This document shows positions 1 to 7,768 of a DNA stretch of 64,000 bases, one piece after another. Both the position numbers and the translations under genes were made by a program. Within the stretch, counting starts at the first letter, position 1; each line of letters opens with the position of its first letter. The stretch comes from Ruminococcaceae bacterium P7 (lineage in GTDB: Bacteria; Bacillota; Clostridia; Oscillospirales; Acutalibacteraceae): the NCBI GenBank assembly GCA_900100595.1, contig FMUA01000017.1, forward strand, positions 1 through 64,000, read 5' to 3'. Under the pieces are notes generated by a model. That model did no database searches, had not been told where the DNA came from, and saw nothing but the letters and a program-made list of their open reading frames with translations.

Positions 1-481
1 TTGCAGCCAGAGTAGTCAGTTCTGCAAGATATGTGTATTTTAAACTGTGCAGTTACTGTCCATATCAGACGCAATTTTTCGAGACTCTCGCCAATATCGA
101 AAAACTCAGTCCGCAACTCGAATAACCGTTACCCCGTGTACCTTGACAGCTTCAAAGAAACCTCGTTAAATGAAGATCTGAAAACCCAAGGGCGAAGTGC
201 GCCTTTTTTCAGCGGAAAACTTGTCAGGTTATCAGCTTTGCATCTGTCTGATAATGCATAACCATTTGCAGATGCAGTTCAGGATGTGCGTGAATAATTT
301 GGGATAATAAATCGAAATTGCATACTTTATCATAAGTATGACAAAAACTCTGATTAATGATAATAATTATTATATCATATCATTATCAAAAAGTCACTTG
401 CCTCAGCAACAAAAATTTAAAAAGATACAAAAAGCTTTTATTGCACTTTCCCATCTTTTCAAGCGAGCTGACAAAAACTGC
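1..481. other. No supportable gene
   Basis: This A+T-rich stretch has only short open frames on either strand, without good ribosome binding sites. The longest (31-261, plus strand) has low-complexity composition and no family I recognise. A small inverted repeat, CATACTT-6-AAGTATG, lies at 321-340. The left part could be a decayed mobile-element end, but I cannot assign it. Confidence 0.5.
188..209 (+). terminator. Candidate intrinsic terminator
   Basis: A 7-bp stem around the loop AAGTG (GGCG/CGCC core extended by A-T and G-T pairs) is followed by six T residues. It could end a plus-strand transcript that enters from outside the window. The stem is short. Confidence 0.3.
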
Positions 482-515
482 AAAAGAATGACCGCCTCAC
501 AAAGAGACGGTCATT
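482..515 (-). terminator. Intrinsic terminator of the dockerin gene
   Basis: Inverted repeat AATGACCG/CGGTCATT with a partly paired centre. On the minus strand it lies just after the dockerin-gene stop and is followed by CTTTTGC and a further T-rich run. Confidence 0.6.
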
Positions 516-528
516 TTCCGCAAGCAGA

Positions 529-1452
529 TCATGTGTGTATGGATTGCCGCGGAAATTCTGTCAGCAGATTCGCGATGTAGAGCTGCACCATCGTAGCGTC
601 GTCTACGTTCACGCCGCCGTCGTTTCCGACGTCGGCTCTCTTTTGGGCTGTTTCGTCCAGCTCGCAGAGTCCTGCCGCAAACAGCTGAATGGTTGTCGCG
701 TCATCAATATCAACGCTTCCGTTGCCGTTTACATCGCCGATCATGGTAGAGCCGCTGTGGATATGTCCTACCACATTGACCTCCACGTCATAATCAAAGA
801 GCGCGTAATTGTTAACAATCACGTTTGTATTATTGTTGAGGAAGCTGCCGATATCGTATAGCCAGCTTTCCAGACAGGTTTCTCCCGCTTGGTCCGCAAC
901 AAGCGTAAAGCTGAACACCCGGTTCCAATCCTCCCAATTTCCCGCTCCGAAAGCCGCGGACGCGGTATACGCGAAGTGGCGGTAGCTGTCATTGGGCGCT
1001 GCATCGGCAGAAGGCATGGTGATCGTGGAGCCATACTCCTTCATCTGCGCAATGGTTCCGTCCTCGTAGTACTGATCGGTGATGTGAAGATGACCGTCAT
1101 TTTCGAATCTCTCCTGGTCAATGACGTAATTTTTTATGGTATCATGATTACAGGAATAGAAGTTCATCACGTGAATACCGTTGACGCTTGTCACTTCCTC
1201 GGAGTTGGCTTTCATTCTGAACGTCAGCTCAATGATATCGCCTACCTTCGCCGTGACATCGGGCAGGGTTTGAAGAAGTTGCTCGGAATAATGCCAACTG
1301 TAATCCTCCTTGGAAACCTTCGCATCGCGGGCGTATAGTGCAGGATGAATAACCAGCGTATCGTTCTCCGCCGCGCTGACGGACGCCGCTCCGAAAATAA
1401 CGGAGCTGAGAGCAAGCGCAAGCGTCAGCAAAATACAGATCATTTTTTTCAT
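529..1452 (-). CDS. Secreted dockerin type I protein with an N-terminal cohesin-like domain
   Basis: 307 residues. The start is ATG at 1452 with GGAAAGGA upstream; a GTG nine codons earlier has no such site. Residues 1-28 form a signal peptide (MKK, hydrophobic core, SVSA cleavage). Residues about 30-225 look beta-rich, with a segment (VGDIIELTFRMKANS) reminiscent of cohesin or carbohydrate-binding folds. Residues about 235-300 carry two dockerin repeats with calcium-loop motifs, DVNGNGSVDIDDAT and DVGNDGGVNVDDAT. Dockerins bind cohesins on scaffoldins, so the protein is probably exported and attached to a cellulosome- or amylosome-like assembly. No catalytic domain is visible. The dockerin call is firm; the N-terminal fold is inference. 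Confidence 0.85.
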   Translation of the reverse strand: MKKMICILLTLALALSSVIFGAASVSAAENDTLVIHPALYARDAKVSKEDYSWHYSEQLLQTLPDVTAKVGDIIELTFRMKANSEEVTSVNGIHVMNFYSCNHDTIKNYVIDQERFENDGHLHITDQYYEDGTIAQMKEYGSTITMPSADAAPNDSYRHFAYTASAAFGAGNWEDWNRVFSFTLVADQAGETCLESWLYDIGSFLNNNTNVIVNNYALFDYDVEVNVVGHIHSGSTMIGDVNGNGSVDIDDATTIQLFAAGLCELDETAQKRADVGNDGGVNVDDATMVQLYIANLLTEFPRQSIHT

Positions 1453-1521
1453 GCTATTTTTCCTTTCCGAAAGGAACACAGCGGTATCAAACGAATCCCT
1501 GCGTTCCGATTTTCTTATCCT

Positions 1522-1530
1522 ATTATAACA
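1522..1530 (-). promoter_or_regulatory. Extended -10 promoter for the dockerin gene
   Basis: On the minus strand the sequence reads TGTTATAAT, a consensus -10 with the TGn extension. No good -35 is seen at 17 bp. It lies about 70 bp upstream of the ATG at 1452. Confidence 0.5.
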
Positions 1531-1596
1531 TATTGTGACGCGTTTTTTGCATCTTTGGGGAAATATACGAAATATTTTTCATTTTTTGACAAATGT

Positions 1597-1624
1597 AAAA
1601 AAGTCTCCCGCGCTATCGGGAGAC
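1597..1624 (-). terminator. Intrinsic terminator after the CDF transporter gene
   Basis: An 8-bp perfect stem GTCTCCCG/CGGGAGAC with a 6-nt loop is followed on the minus strand by TTTTTT. It separates the CDF gene from the dockerin gene. Confidence 0.85.
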
Positions 1625-1638
1625 CTTCTGCTTCAAGC

Positions 1639-2532
1639 TCATTCTTCGTGTTCCTTTGGATTGACGTGCACCATGATATGCTTCACCTGCGAAAACTGCC
1701 GTTCAACCGAATCATGGACGTTATCCGCGATCATATGCGCCTCTGAAAGCGGCAGCGTACTGTCGGCGCTGATTTCGATGTCAACATAAACCTTATTGCC
1801 GAATACGCGCGTCCGCAGCAGGTCGACGCTCATCACGCCCTCTACACCGGCGGCGCATGTCCGCATTTCTTCCTCCAGCTCCTTGTCGCAGGAGTGGTCT
1901 ACCATTCGGTTGATTGCGTCCTTGAAGATATCAAAGGCGACCTTGAAAATAAACAGACAGATGACGATGCTCGCGATCGGTTCAAGGATCGGCAGCCCGA
2001 ATTCCGCGCCGCAAATACCAATCAGCGCACCCACCGAGGACAAGGCGTCGCTTCTGTGGTGCCACGCCTCCGCTGCAAGAGCGGTCGACTCAATGCGTTT
2101 CGCGTTGATTTTGGTGTACCAGAACATCGCTTCCTTGACGACGATCGACGTGATCGCCGCAATCAGCGCAAGCTGTCCCTTGATTTCCAGCTCGCGGTAC
2201 TCTCCCGAAAAAATCTTCTGCAGCGCGCTTACACCGATGGTGCCTCCCGTCAGGAACAGCGCGACGGCGAGAATCAGCGCCGCGACGCACTCAAAACGCT
2301 CGTGTCCGTAGGGATGGTCGGAATCGGATTCCCTGGAGGAAAAACGAACACCGATGATGACGATCAGTCCGCCGAAAACATCGGACGCGGAGTGCACCGC
2401 GTCGCTCGTCATCGCGCCCGAATTGGCGACAATGCCCGCGATAAATTTGAAAGCAGTCAGCAGAATGTTGCCAATCATCCCCACTATGGAGACCTTTACG
2501 GCGACCCTTTTCGCATTGTTGCTGTCTGTCAT
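1639..2532 (-). CDS. Cation diffusion facilitator (CDF) family metal transporter
   Basis: 297 residues, a normal CDF length. The start is ATG at 2532 with GGAAGG eight bases upstream; the GTG at 2541 falls in that site. About six membrane helices are followed by a cytoplasmic ZT-dimer domain (from about residue 210). The metal-site motifs are visible: HSASD in helix 2, HPYGH after helix 2 and HHRSD in helix 5. CDF proteins exchange divalent cations (Zn, Co, Ni, Fe, Mn) for protons, usually as exporters. Metal specificity cannot be read from the sequence. The gene has its own promoter and a terminator-bearing leader, which suggests metal-dependent attenuation. Confidence 0.93.
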   Translation of the reverse strand: MTDSNNAKRVAVKVSIVGMIGNILLTAFKFIAGIVANSGAMTSDAVHSASDVFGGLIVIIGVRFSSRESDSDHPYGHERFECVAALILAVALFLTGGTIGVSALQKIFSGEYRELEIKGQLALIAAITSIVVKEAMFWYTKINAKRIESTALAAEAWHHRSDALSSVGALIGICGAEFGLPILEPIASIVICLFIFKVAFDIFKDAINRMVDHSCDKELEEEMRTCAAGVEGVMSVDLLRTRVFGNKVYVDIEISADSTLPLSEAHMIADNVHDSVERQFSQVKHIMVHVNPKEHEE

Positions 2533-2721
2533 ACGCTTCACCTTCCGATTTCTGTATCGTAATTATTCTATGTTATGCTGCCGTCTGCCGTTCCATTACG
2601 GAGACGCGGTGAAAATCTCCGAAACCAAAAAAACACCGCGGAACAGCTGATTTACTGTCCCGCGGAATGATCCACTGTCATTTCGACCCGACCCCAAGCG
2701 CTTGCTTCGGTCTGCTCAGTT
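2533..2721 (-). promoter_or_regulatory. Structured attenuator leader of the CDF transporter (riboswitch candidate)
   Basis: Between the promoter and the ATG lies a leader of about 190 nt. It contains a small hairpin region (GACC...GGTC near 2688-2707), two GACAG motifs, and a strong terminator: an 11-bp stem CCGCGGGACAG/CTGTTCCGCGG (one G-U) at 2636-2665 followed by seven or more T. A terminator in front of its own gene implies conditional read-through. Nickel/cobalt (czcD) riboswitches are known upstream of CDF genes and carry repeated ACAG-like motifs, but I could not match this leader to that consensus with confidence. A T-box is excluded, as no TGGNACCGCG motif is present. Confidence 0.55.
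2626..2665 (-). terminator. Intrinsic terminator inside the CDF leader
   Basis: Stem 2636-2646 with 2655-2665, loop of 8 nt, then a T run on the minus strand (2626-2633). It lies about 95 nt before the CDF start codon and downstream of a consensus promoter, so it works as an attenuator rather than ending the PP2C gene. Confidence 0.85.
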
Positions 2722-2727
2722 TTGGTT

Positions 2728-2756
2728 ATTATAGCATGCTCCACGCGCGTTGTCAA
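2728..2756 (-). promoter_or_regulatory. Consensus promoter of the CDF gene
   Basis: Minus-strand TTGACA (2751-2756), 17-bp spacer, TATAAT (2728-2733). Both hexamers are perfect consensus. Confidence 0.9.
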
Positions 2757-2817
2757 CGTTCGCGGCGGCTCACTTTTTATAGCAGTCGCTAACCGCTTCT
2801 TCTCTTACCTCTGCGTG

Positions 2818-4887
2818 TCAATCGATCCGTTTTTTCAGCGTCAAAACATTTCTGTTATTGCGGTACTCGTACCGCACCTCGTCCATGTTCTTTTTCACGA
2901 GATAGATGCCGAGTCCGCCGATTCCTCTCTCCTCCGCGGTCAAGGTGACGTCGGGGTCGCTGCTGTCAAGAGGATTGAACGGAATGCCGTTATCGCGGAA
3001 TACGATTACCGCCTCTCCGCCGGAAACGCTGGCAGACAGCTCCACCTTTCCCGTCGTTTCACCGTAAGCATAGCTGGCGATGTTTACGAACACCTCTTCA
3101 ATCGCCAGATCGACTTTCATGATCGTCTTGGCGGAGACGCCGTGCTCCGAAAGAATCTTGTCCGCAAATGCGGTTGCCGCGTCAAGGTTGCCGACGACCG
3201 CGTCCAGCACCACGGTATCGGTGCTACCGCTCTCCTTCAGCTCGAAGCACACGATGGTCAGGTCGTCAAAACGCGGCACATCGCCGACAAACGCATTGAA
3301 GCTTTTCTCAACTCCCCTGACAAGCGCCTCGGGATTCTCCTCCCTGTGTTCACGTACCGCGTTGATTACGCCGTCGTCGCCGAACATGATTTCATCCGTG
3401 TTGATTGCTTCGCTCAAGCCGTCGGTATAGAGAAACAGCTTGTCGCCCTTTTGCAGCTGTATCTGCGTGTTCTTGTAGGAAATGTCCTCAAACGCGCCCG
3501 CAAGCAGTCCGTGACGGGTTTTGAGAACTTCCACCTCTCCGTTCTGACGGCAGATGATCGGGTCGTTATGTCCCGCGTTTGCCATCGTCAGCGTACCCGT
3601 GGACAGCTCGATCACGCCGAACCAAATGGTCGCGAACATACCCGCGGAATTATTGCGGCAGAGCCTTTGGTTCACAAAGGTCAGGGCTGCAGCGGGCGAC
3701 GGGACGACCCTTGCCGCTTCGCTGATCAGGATATTGGTCACCATCATGAACAGGGCGGCAGGCACACTCTTTCCCGAAACGTCGGCAATGGTCACCGCAA
3801 GGTGATCCTCGTCGATCAGGAAGAAGTTGTAAAGGTCGCCGCCGACCTCCTTGGCGGGCGTCATGGACGCATAGATATCGAAATCCTCTCTTTCGGGAAA
3901 TGCGGGAAATACATTTGGAATCGTGTTTTCCTGTATCGTCTTGGCGATGGACATCTCCGCGCTGATTCTTTCACGCTCGGCTGTTACCGCCGTGAGATTG
4001 TCGATATAGCGGAGCATGTCCTCCTCCATCGTGTCAATTGACCGGATCAGATTGGATATCTCGGCATATTTGCTGATATTGCCGATTTTTTCACCCTCTG
4101 TATTTTCTCGGGCAAAGCGGTTGGTTTCCTCCGAAACGATGACGATGGGATCGACGATCCTCTTTTTGAGAAGCCGTGCCGCCACAATCGCCGCAAGTGC
4201 GGAAAAAACAAGCGTTGAGATCACGATGCTGATAACATACGGCATTCTTCCCCTGCTCAGCTCGCTCATCGGGCGCTGCAGGCAGAGAATCGCAACGACC
4301 TCTCCTTCCGTGTTCTTCACGGGAGCAAGCGTAGTGATGTGCGGATGCTGACCGTCAGTGGGATTGGTTCGGTAGACGGTTTCATAGGGAACCTTCTGCT
4401 CATAAACGGCACGGTACTTTCTCCGATACTCGTCGTTTGTGGTGTCGCGCTGATGTCCCAGCTCCCATTCCTTATAATTCGTATTGTCTACCTCGTTATC
4501 CACCGCGTTGAACACCGAAACAAATCTGCCGTAATCGCTTCTGTCCACTACGATCACGTATACCAGCGAGACCTCCATCTTATTGCAGTACGCGTCGAGC
4601 AGCCTCTTTGTTCTCCGATAATCGTTATCCTCGCCGCTGCGCAGATAGTCCTCCAGCTTATCGCCGTTGACGAGCGTTGCGGCTGTATCCGCCATGTGGA
4701 AGGTAGTCTGGGAATACTCGCTCTTGAACGAGATCGTAAAACCGATGTAGCCGATCGTGCTGACTACGGCTCCGAAGATGAACAGAACCAGAATAATGGT
4801 TCCGATTATATTGACCGACATATTGGTCTGCAACTTCCTGATGATATTGATCGGCATATTGACTTGCGGCTGCTCTGCTTTTTTCAT
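2818..4887 (-). CDS. Membrane PP2C-type (SpoIIE/RsbU) phosphatase fused to an anti-sigma-type HATPase domain
   Basis: 689 residues. The start is ATG at 4887 (AGGG nine bases upstream). One membrane helix near residues 20-45 and another near 225-245 flank an extracytoplasmic sensor segment; a HAMP-like linker follows. A SpoIIE-type PP2C domain (about residues 320-540) has the metal-site motifs EVGGDLY and IADVSGKS. The last 140 residues form an RsbW/SpoIIAB-like ATPase domain with the N-box region (LAIEEVFVNIASYAYG), DNGIPFNP and a GIGGLG lid. This architecture joins the phosphatase that activates an anti-anti-sigma factor with the kinase that opposes it. No STAS partner is encoded nearby. The target is unknown. 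Confidence 0.88.
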   Translation of the reverse strand: MKKAEQPQVNMPINIIRKLQTNMSVNIIGTIILVLFIFGAVVSTIGYIGFTISFKSEYSQTTFHMADTAATLVNGDKLEDYLRSGEDNDYRRTKRLLDAYCNKMEVSLVYVIVVDRSDYGRFVSVFNAVDNEVDNTNYKEWELGHQRDTTNDEYRRKYRAVYEQKVPYETVYRTNPTDGQHPHITTLAPVKNTEGEVVAILCLQRPMSELSRGRMPYVISIVISTLVFSALAAIVAARLLKKRIVDPIVIVSEETNRFARENTEGEKIGNISKYAEISNLIRSIDTMEEDMLRYIDNLTAVTAERERISAEMSIAKTIQENTIPNVFPAFPEREDFDIYASMTPAKEVGGDLYNFFLIDEDHLAVTIADVSGKSVPAALFMMVTNILISEAARVVPSPAAALTFVNQRLCRNNSAGMFATIWFGVIELSTGTLTMANAGHNDPIICRQNGEVEVLKTRHGLLAGAFEDISYKNTQIQLQKGDKLFLYTDGLSEAINTDEIMFGDDGVINAVREHREENPEALVRGVEKSFNAFVGDVPRFDDLTIVCFELKESGSTDTVVLDAVVGNLDAATAFADKILSEHGVSAKTIMKVDLAIEEVFVNIASYAYGETTGKVELSASVSGGEAVIVFRDNGIPFNPLDSSDPDVTLTAEERGIGGLGIYLVKKNMDEVRYEYRNNRNVLTLKKRID

Positions 4888-5067
4888 CGTTTCAACCCTA
4901 TCTGTTATCGCTTTTTCACGGATTTTTCCGTGAAAGAAATATCTCTTGTGCCCGAGGAATCCTGCACGGCAGACGATAACGTGTTTTCCGTCTGCCGGTA
5001 TCAAACATTCTATGAATCATTTTACCATGAACCAGACGGAAGTGCAATGATTTTTCCGCAGAAAAGC

Positions 5068-5135
5068 TTAAGGGAACCTCTAAAAATTCCCTACCGCGCA
5101 TAAGCACGACATTGAATTATCAGAGATTTCCTTAA
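5068..5135. repeat. 68-bp palindromic intergenic repeat, copy 1
   Basis: The element has near-perfect terminal inverted repeats (about 18 of 22 positions, beginning TTAAGGGAACCTC) around a core CCGCGCATAAGCACGACATT. The reverse complement of 13307-13374 has the same length and closely matching sequence. It sits in the gap between two divergent genes. It resembles a MITE or REP-like element; no transposase is nearby. Confidence 0.8.
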
Positions 5136-5220
5136 CTCAAATGACCTGTCACCCGTTTCAGCATTTCATAGACACAAATCCTTTTTTATTCACTTTTAAA
5201 ATAAGCTGCCTATTTTGCAC

Positions 5221-5249
5221 TTGCATTATCGGGAATTGTTTGATATAAT
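5221..5249 (+). promoter_or_regulatory. Candidate promoter of the tannase-like gene
   Basis: TTGCAT (5221-5226), 17-bp spacer, TATAAT (5244-5249). Transcription would start near 5256, leaving an unusually short leader that overlaps the AAAGGAG ribosome binding site. Confidence 0.55.
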
Positions 5250-5269
5250 GTCATAAAGGAGATGATAGA

Positions 5270-6898
5270 ATGATCAAAAAAGCAATTGCGATAATGACAG
5301 TCCTGTGTTTTGCAGGATTAACGGCGTCAGGCTGCGGTCAGTCAAACAACAGCGCGGCCGACGAAACCACCATCCAGCCGACGACCAAGGCAGCTGTCAC
5401 GACAAAGCTGCCCAAAACGGATATGACAAAGTGGGAATACAACGCGGATGACGACGTCTATTTTCAGCTCGGCATTTCCTACTGCGAAACGCCCGCCAAT
5501 GAGATGTTTGAAAAGCTCGCGGTCTTTGTCCCTGCCGCGTACATGGACGCGAAGGACAACGGCGACGGCACCTTTACCTGCCAACAGAACGAGAGTGCTC
5601 AGATCAACGGCTACACCGCCGCAAAGGCTCCCATCGTGATGCCTGTCGACACACCCGGCTATGCATCTGCTCCTGCGCTGACCGCGTATGAGGAATTCTG
5701 GGGCGACGTGACGGATTACACCTCACAGGGCTTTGTCTTTGTCTACGCGGGCTGCCGCGGCATCGCAGAGGGCGCTCCCGCAGGCGTTACCGACCTCAAA
5801 GCGGCGATCCGCTATCTCCGCTACTGCGACGATGTGCTGGCAGGAGACGCGGAGAGCATCTTTGTATCGGGAATGAGCGGCGGCGGCGCTCAGGCAGCGG
5901 TTCTCGGCGCGTCGGGTGACAGCGAGCTGTACGCTCCCTATCTCAAAGCGATCGGCGCGGTCGAGGGCGTTTCCGACGCTGTCGCAGGCTCCATGGACTG
6001 GTGTCCGATCACCGACCTCGATACCGCCAACGCGGAATACGAATGGATGCTGGGCTGCGCGCGCACAGAGCTTTCCGACGCAGACAAGACGCTCTCCGAC
6101 GGTCTGGCTGCCGCGTTTGCCGCGTATGTCAATCAAGCGGGCTTTACCGATGAAAACGGCAAGGCGTTGACGCTTTCCGAATCCTCGGACGGCGTCTTTC
6201 AGGCGGGCAGCTATTACGACTACGTCAAGCGCGTGATCGAGCAATCGCTTAACAACTATTTGTCCGATACCGATTTCTCCTCCACGGATAACCGGAGCGT
6301 ATTTCACAGCGCGCAGGATTACATCGACGATCTGAACGCGGACGGCGCTTGGATCACCTACGACAAGGGTTCCAATACCGCTGTTATCAAGAGCGTCGCG
6401 GACTTCGTCAAGCATTGCAAGAAGGCGTCAAACCTCTTTCCTGCCTTTGACCAGCCGCAAAGTCAGAATACGCTGTTCGGCATTGGCGACGGCAAAGGCG
6501 CTCACTTCGACAAAATCTTCGGTGACGTTCTGGCAAAGCAGAACAGCGAATACGCCTCCGCCTATGCCGCAGATTTCAAAAAGACCGATTCCGCCGGCAA
6601 AACGGTCGAGCAGCGCGTCAACATGTATTCACCGCTCTACTATCTGATGCAGACACGCGAGGGCTTCGGCACCTCCGCTGTCGCGAAATACTGGCGCATC
6701 CGCACGGGTATCGAGCAGACGAACACCTCCGTGACGACCGAGATCAACCTCGCGCTCGCACTCGAAAGCTGCAAGGATGTAAAAAGCGTTGACTTCGAAA
6801 CCGTCTGGGCACAAGGTCATGAGCCTGCGGAACGCAACGGAGAAATGAACGCCACTCCCAACTTCATTGAATGGGTCAACGCCTGCATGAAGGGATAA
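5270..6898 (+). CDS. Tannase-like (subtype B) alpha/beta-hydrolase lipoprotein
   Basis: 542 residues. Lipoprotein signal with the acceptor cysteine at residue 22 (LTASGC), then a Thr/Ala-rich linker. The body matches bacterial subtype B tannase/esterase: the APIVMPVDTPGY region, CRGIAEG, the nucleophile elbow GMSGGG followed by AAVLGASGDSELYAPYL, and a late histidine in VWAQGHEPAER. These enzymes cleave galloyl or similar plant-phenolic esters on the outer cell face. The start is ATG at 5270, with AAAGGAG eight bases upstream. It has its own promoter and no obvious operon partner. The substrate is inferred from family membership only. Confidence 0.8.
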   Translation: MIKKAIAIMTVLCFAGLTASGCGQSNNSAADETTIQPTTKAAVTTKLPKTDMTKWEYNADDDVYFQLGISYCETPANEMFEKLAVFVPAAYMDAKDNGDGTFTCQQNESAQINGYTAAKAPIVMPVDTPGYASAPALTAYEEFWGDVTDYTSQGFVFVYAGCRGIAEGAPAGVTDLKAAIRYLRYCDDVLAGDAESIFVSGMSGGGAQAAVLGASGDSELYAPYLKAIGAVEGVSDAVAGSMDWCPITDLDTANAEYEWMLGCARTELSDADKTLSDGLAAAFAAYVNQAGFTDENGKALTLSESSDGVFQAGSYYDYVKRVIEQSLNNYLSDTDFSSTDNRSVFHSAQDYIDDLNADGAWITYDKGSNTAVIKSVADFVKHCKKASNLFPAFDQPQSQNTLFGIGDGKGAHFDKIFGDVLAKQNSEYASAYAADFKKTDSAGKTVEQRVNMYSPLYYLMQTREGFGTSAVAKYWRIRTGIEQTNTSVTTEINLALALESCKDVKSVDFETVWAQGHEPAERNGEMNATPNFIEWVNACMKG

Positions 6899-6913
6899 GC
6901 AGCGCGTCGGATG

Positions 6914-6942
6914 TTGCTATTCCTGTCCGTTTGTGATATACT
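6914..6942 (+). promoter_or_regulatory. Promoter of luxS
   Basis: TTGCTA (6914-6919), 17-bp spacer, TATACT (6937-6942), about 55 bp upstream of the luxS start. Confidence 0.65.
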
Positions 6943-6997
6943 GATTCGCAGAAAGGACAATCCGCTTCAATGGATTGTCGGGAAAGGAGATTTTGAT

Positions 6998-7522
6998 ATG
7001 GATTTGATTCAGAGCTTTTCCGTAGACCACACCCGGATCGTTCCCGGTATTTTTCTCAGCCGTAAGGATAACATCGGAGACAACACGGTCACGACCTATG
7101 ATATCAGGCTGAAAAGACCGAACAGGGAGCCTGTCATCGACGTTGCCGCGATGCATTCCCTCGAACACATCATCGCCACCTATTTGCGCAATGATCCCGA
7201 TTGGAAGGATGAGGTCATTTACTGGGGTCCGATGGGCTGCCTGACGGGTTTTTACCTCATTCTCAAGGGGAACCGCTCTCCCCGTGAGATCTACGATTTG
7301 GTGCTACGCGCCTTTCGCTCGGTCAGTGACGCGCAGGAGGTTCCCGGAGCGGCTCCCGTGAACTGCGGAAATTACCTGATGCACAACCTCGGCATGGCAA
7401 AATGGTACGCCGCGGAATTTGCGGACTATCTCGCGGCAAACGCAGACAGCGCGGCGATCTTTGAATATCCGCGTACGGAGCGCCTTGTAACGGACGACGG
7501 ACAGCATTTCTTTGATTCATAA
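6998..7522 (+). CDS. luxS: S-ribosylhomocysteine lyase LuxS
   Basis: 174 residues; LuxS is usually about 150-160. The start is ATG at 6998 with GGAAAGGAGA seven bases upstream; an open frame continues 29 codons further upstream but lacks a site. The metal ligands are visible as HSLEH (H53, H57) and C123 in NCGNY, and the catalytic cysteine in GPMGCLTGFY (C81). The enzyme converts S-ribosylhomocysteine to homocysteine and DPD, the precursor of autoinducer-2, in the activated methyl cycle. It has its own promoter. No pfs/mtnN is adjacent. It lies beside a LytTR two-component locus, which may be chance. Confidence 0.95.
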   Translation: MDLIQSFSVDHTRIVPGIFLSRKDNIGDNTVTTYDIRLKRPNREPVIDVAAMHSLEHIIATYLRNDPDWKDEVIYWGPMGCLTGFYLILKGNRSPREIYDLVLRAFRSVSDAQEVPGAAPVNCGNYLMHNLGMAKWYAAEFADYLAANADSAAIFEYPRTERLVTDDGQHFFDS

Positions 7523-7652
7523 GGCGTTTCGTTTTACCGCGTGAATCCGCTCAGATCACCCCCGCTGATGAACGGCAATCGCAAGTTCCATAAATCAGCC
7601 CTCTGTTTCGCGGATAAGACTATAGAAATTTGCGTTTTGTTGTAAGTATCTT

Positions 7653-7684
7653 GGGACGAACGGTCAATTTTAGGGACGAACGGT
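7653..7684 (-). promoter_or_regulatory. LytTR-type direct repeats upstream of the lipoprotein promoter
   Basis: Two identical 12-mers GGGACGAACGGT start at 7653 and 7673 (period 20). On the minus strand each reads ACCGTTCGT, which fits the published LytTR-family half-site pattern (W-M-M-G-T-T-N-R-Y). The second copy ends two bases before the -35 hexamer. The response regulator encoded at 8376 has a LytTR DNA-binding domain and is the natural candidate binder. Assignment by pattern only. Confidence 0.65.
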
Positions 7685-7686
7685 AC

Positions 7687-7715
7687 TTGATTGCAGGCAG
7701 AAATTGATGTATAAT
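7687..7715 (+). promoter_or_regulatory. Promoter of the small lipoprotein gene
   Basis: TTGATT (7687-7692), 17-bp spacer, TATAAT (7710-7715), placed directly after the 12-bp direct repeats. Confidence 0.75.
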
Positions 7716-7768
7716 AATATGCGGCGGCACAGAATGCCGTAAATATATTTAAAAATGAGGTATATTGA

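Noticed and set aside
31..261. 76-codon open frame at the left edge
   Set aside because: It has no good start site and no family; composition is not convincingly coding.
2533..2730. T-box or 4.5S/6S RNA in the CDF leader
   Set aside because: The T-box TGGNACCGCG motif and the conserved SRP RNA loop sequences are absent.
2722..4041. Long plus-strand open frame (439 codons) opposite the PP2C phosphatase gene
   Set aside because: It is antisense to a gene with clear domains, has no ribosome binding site, and its translation has no recognisable family.
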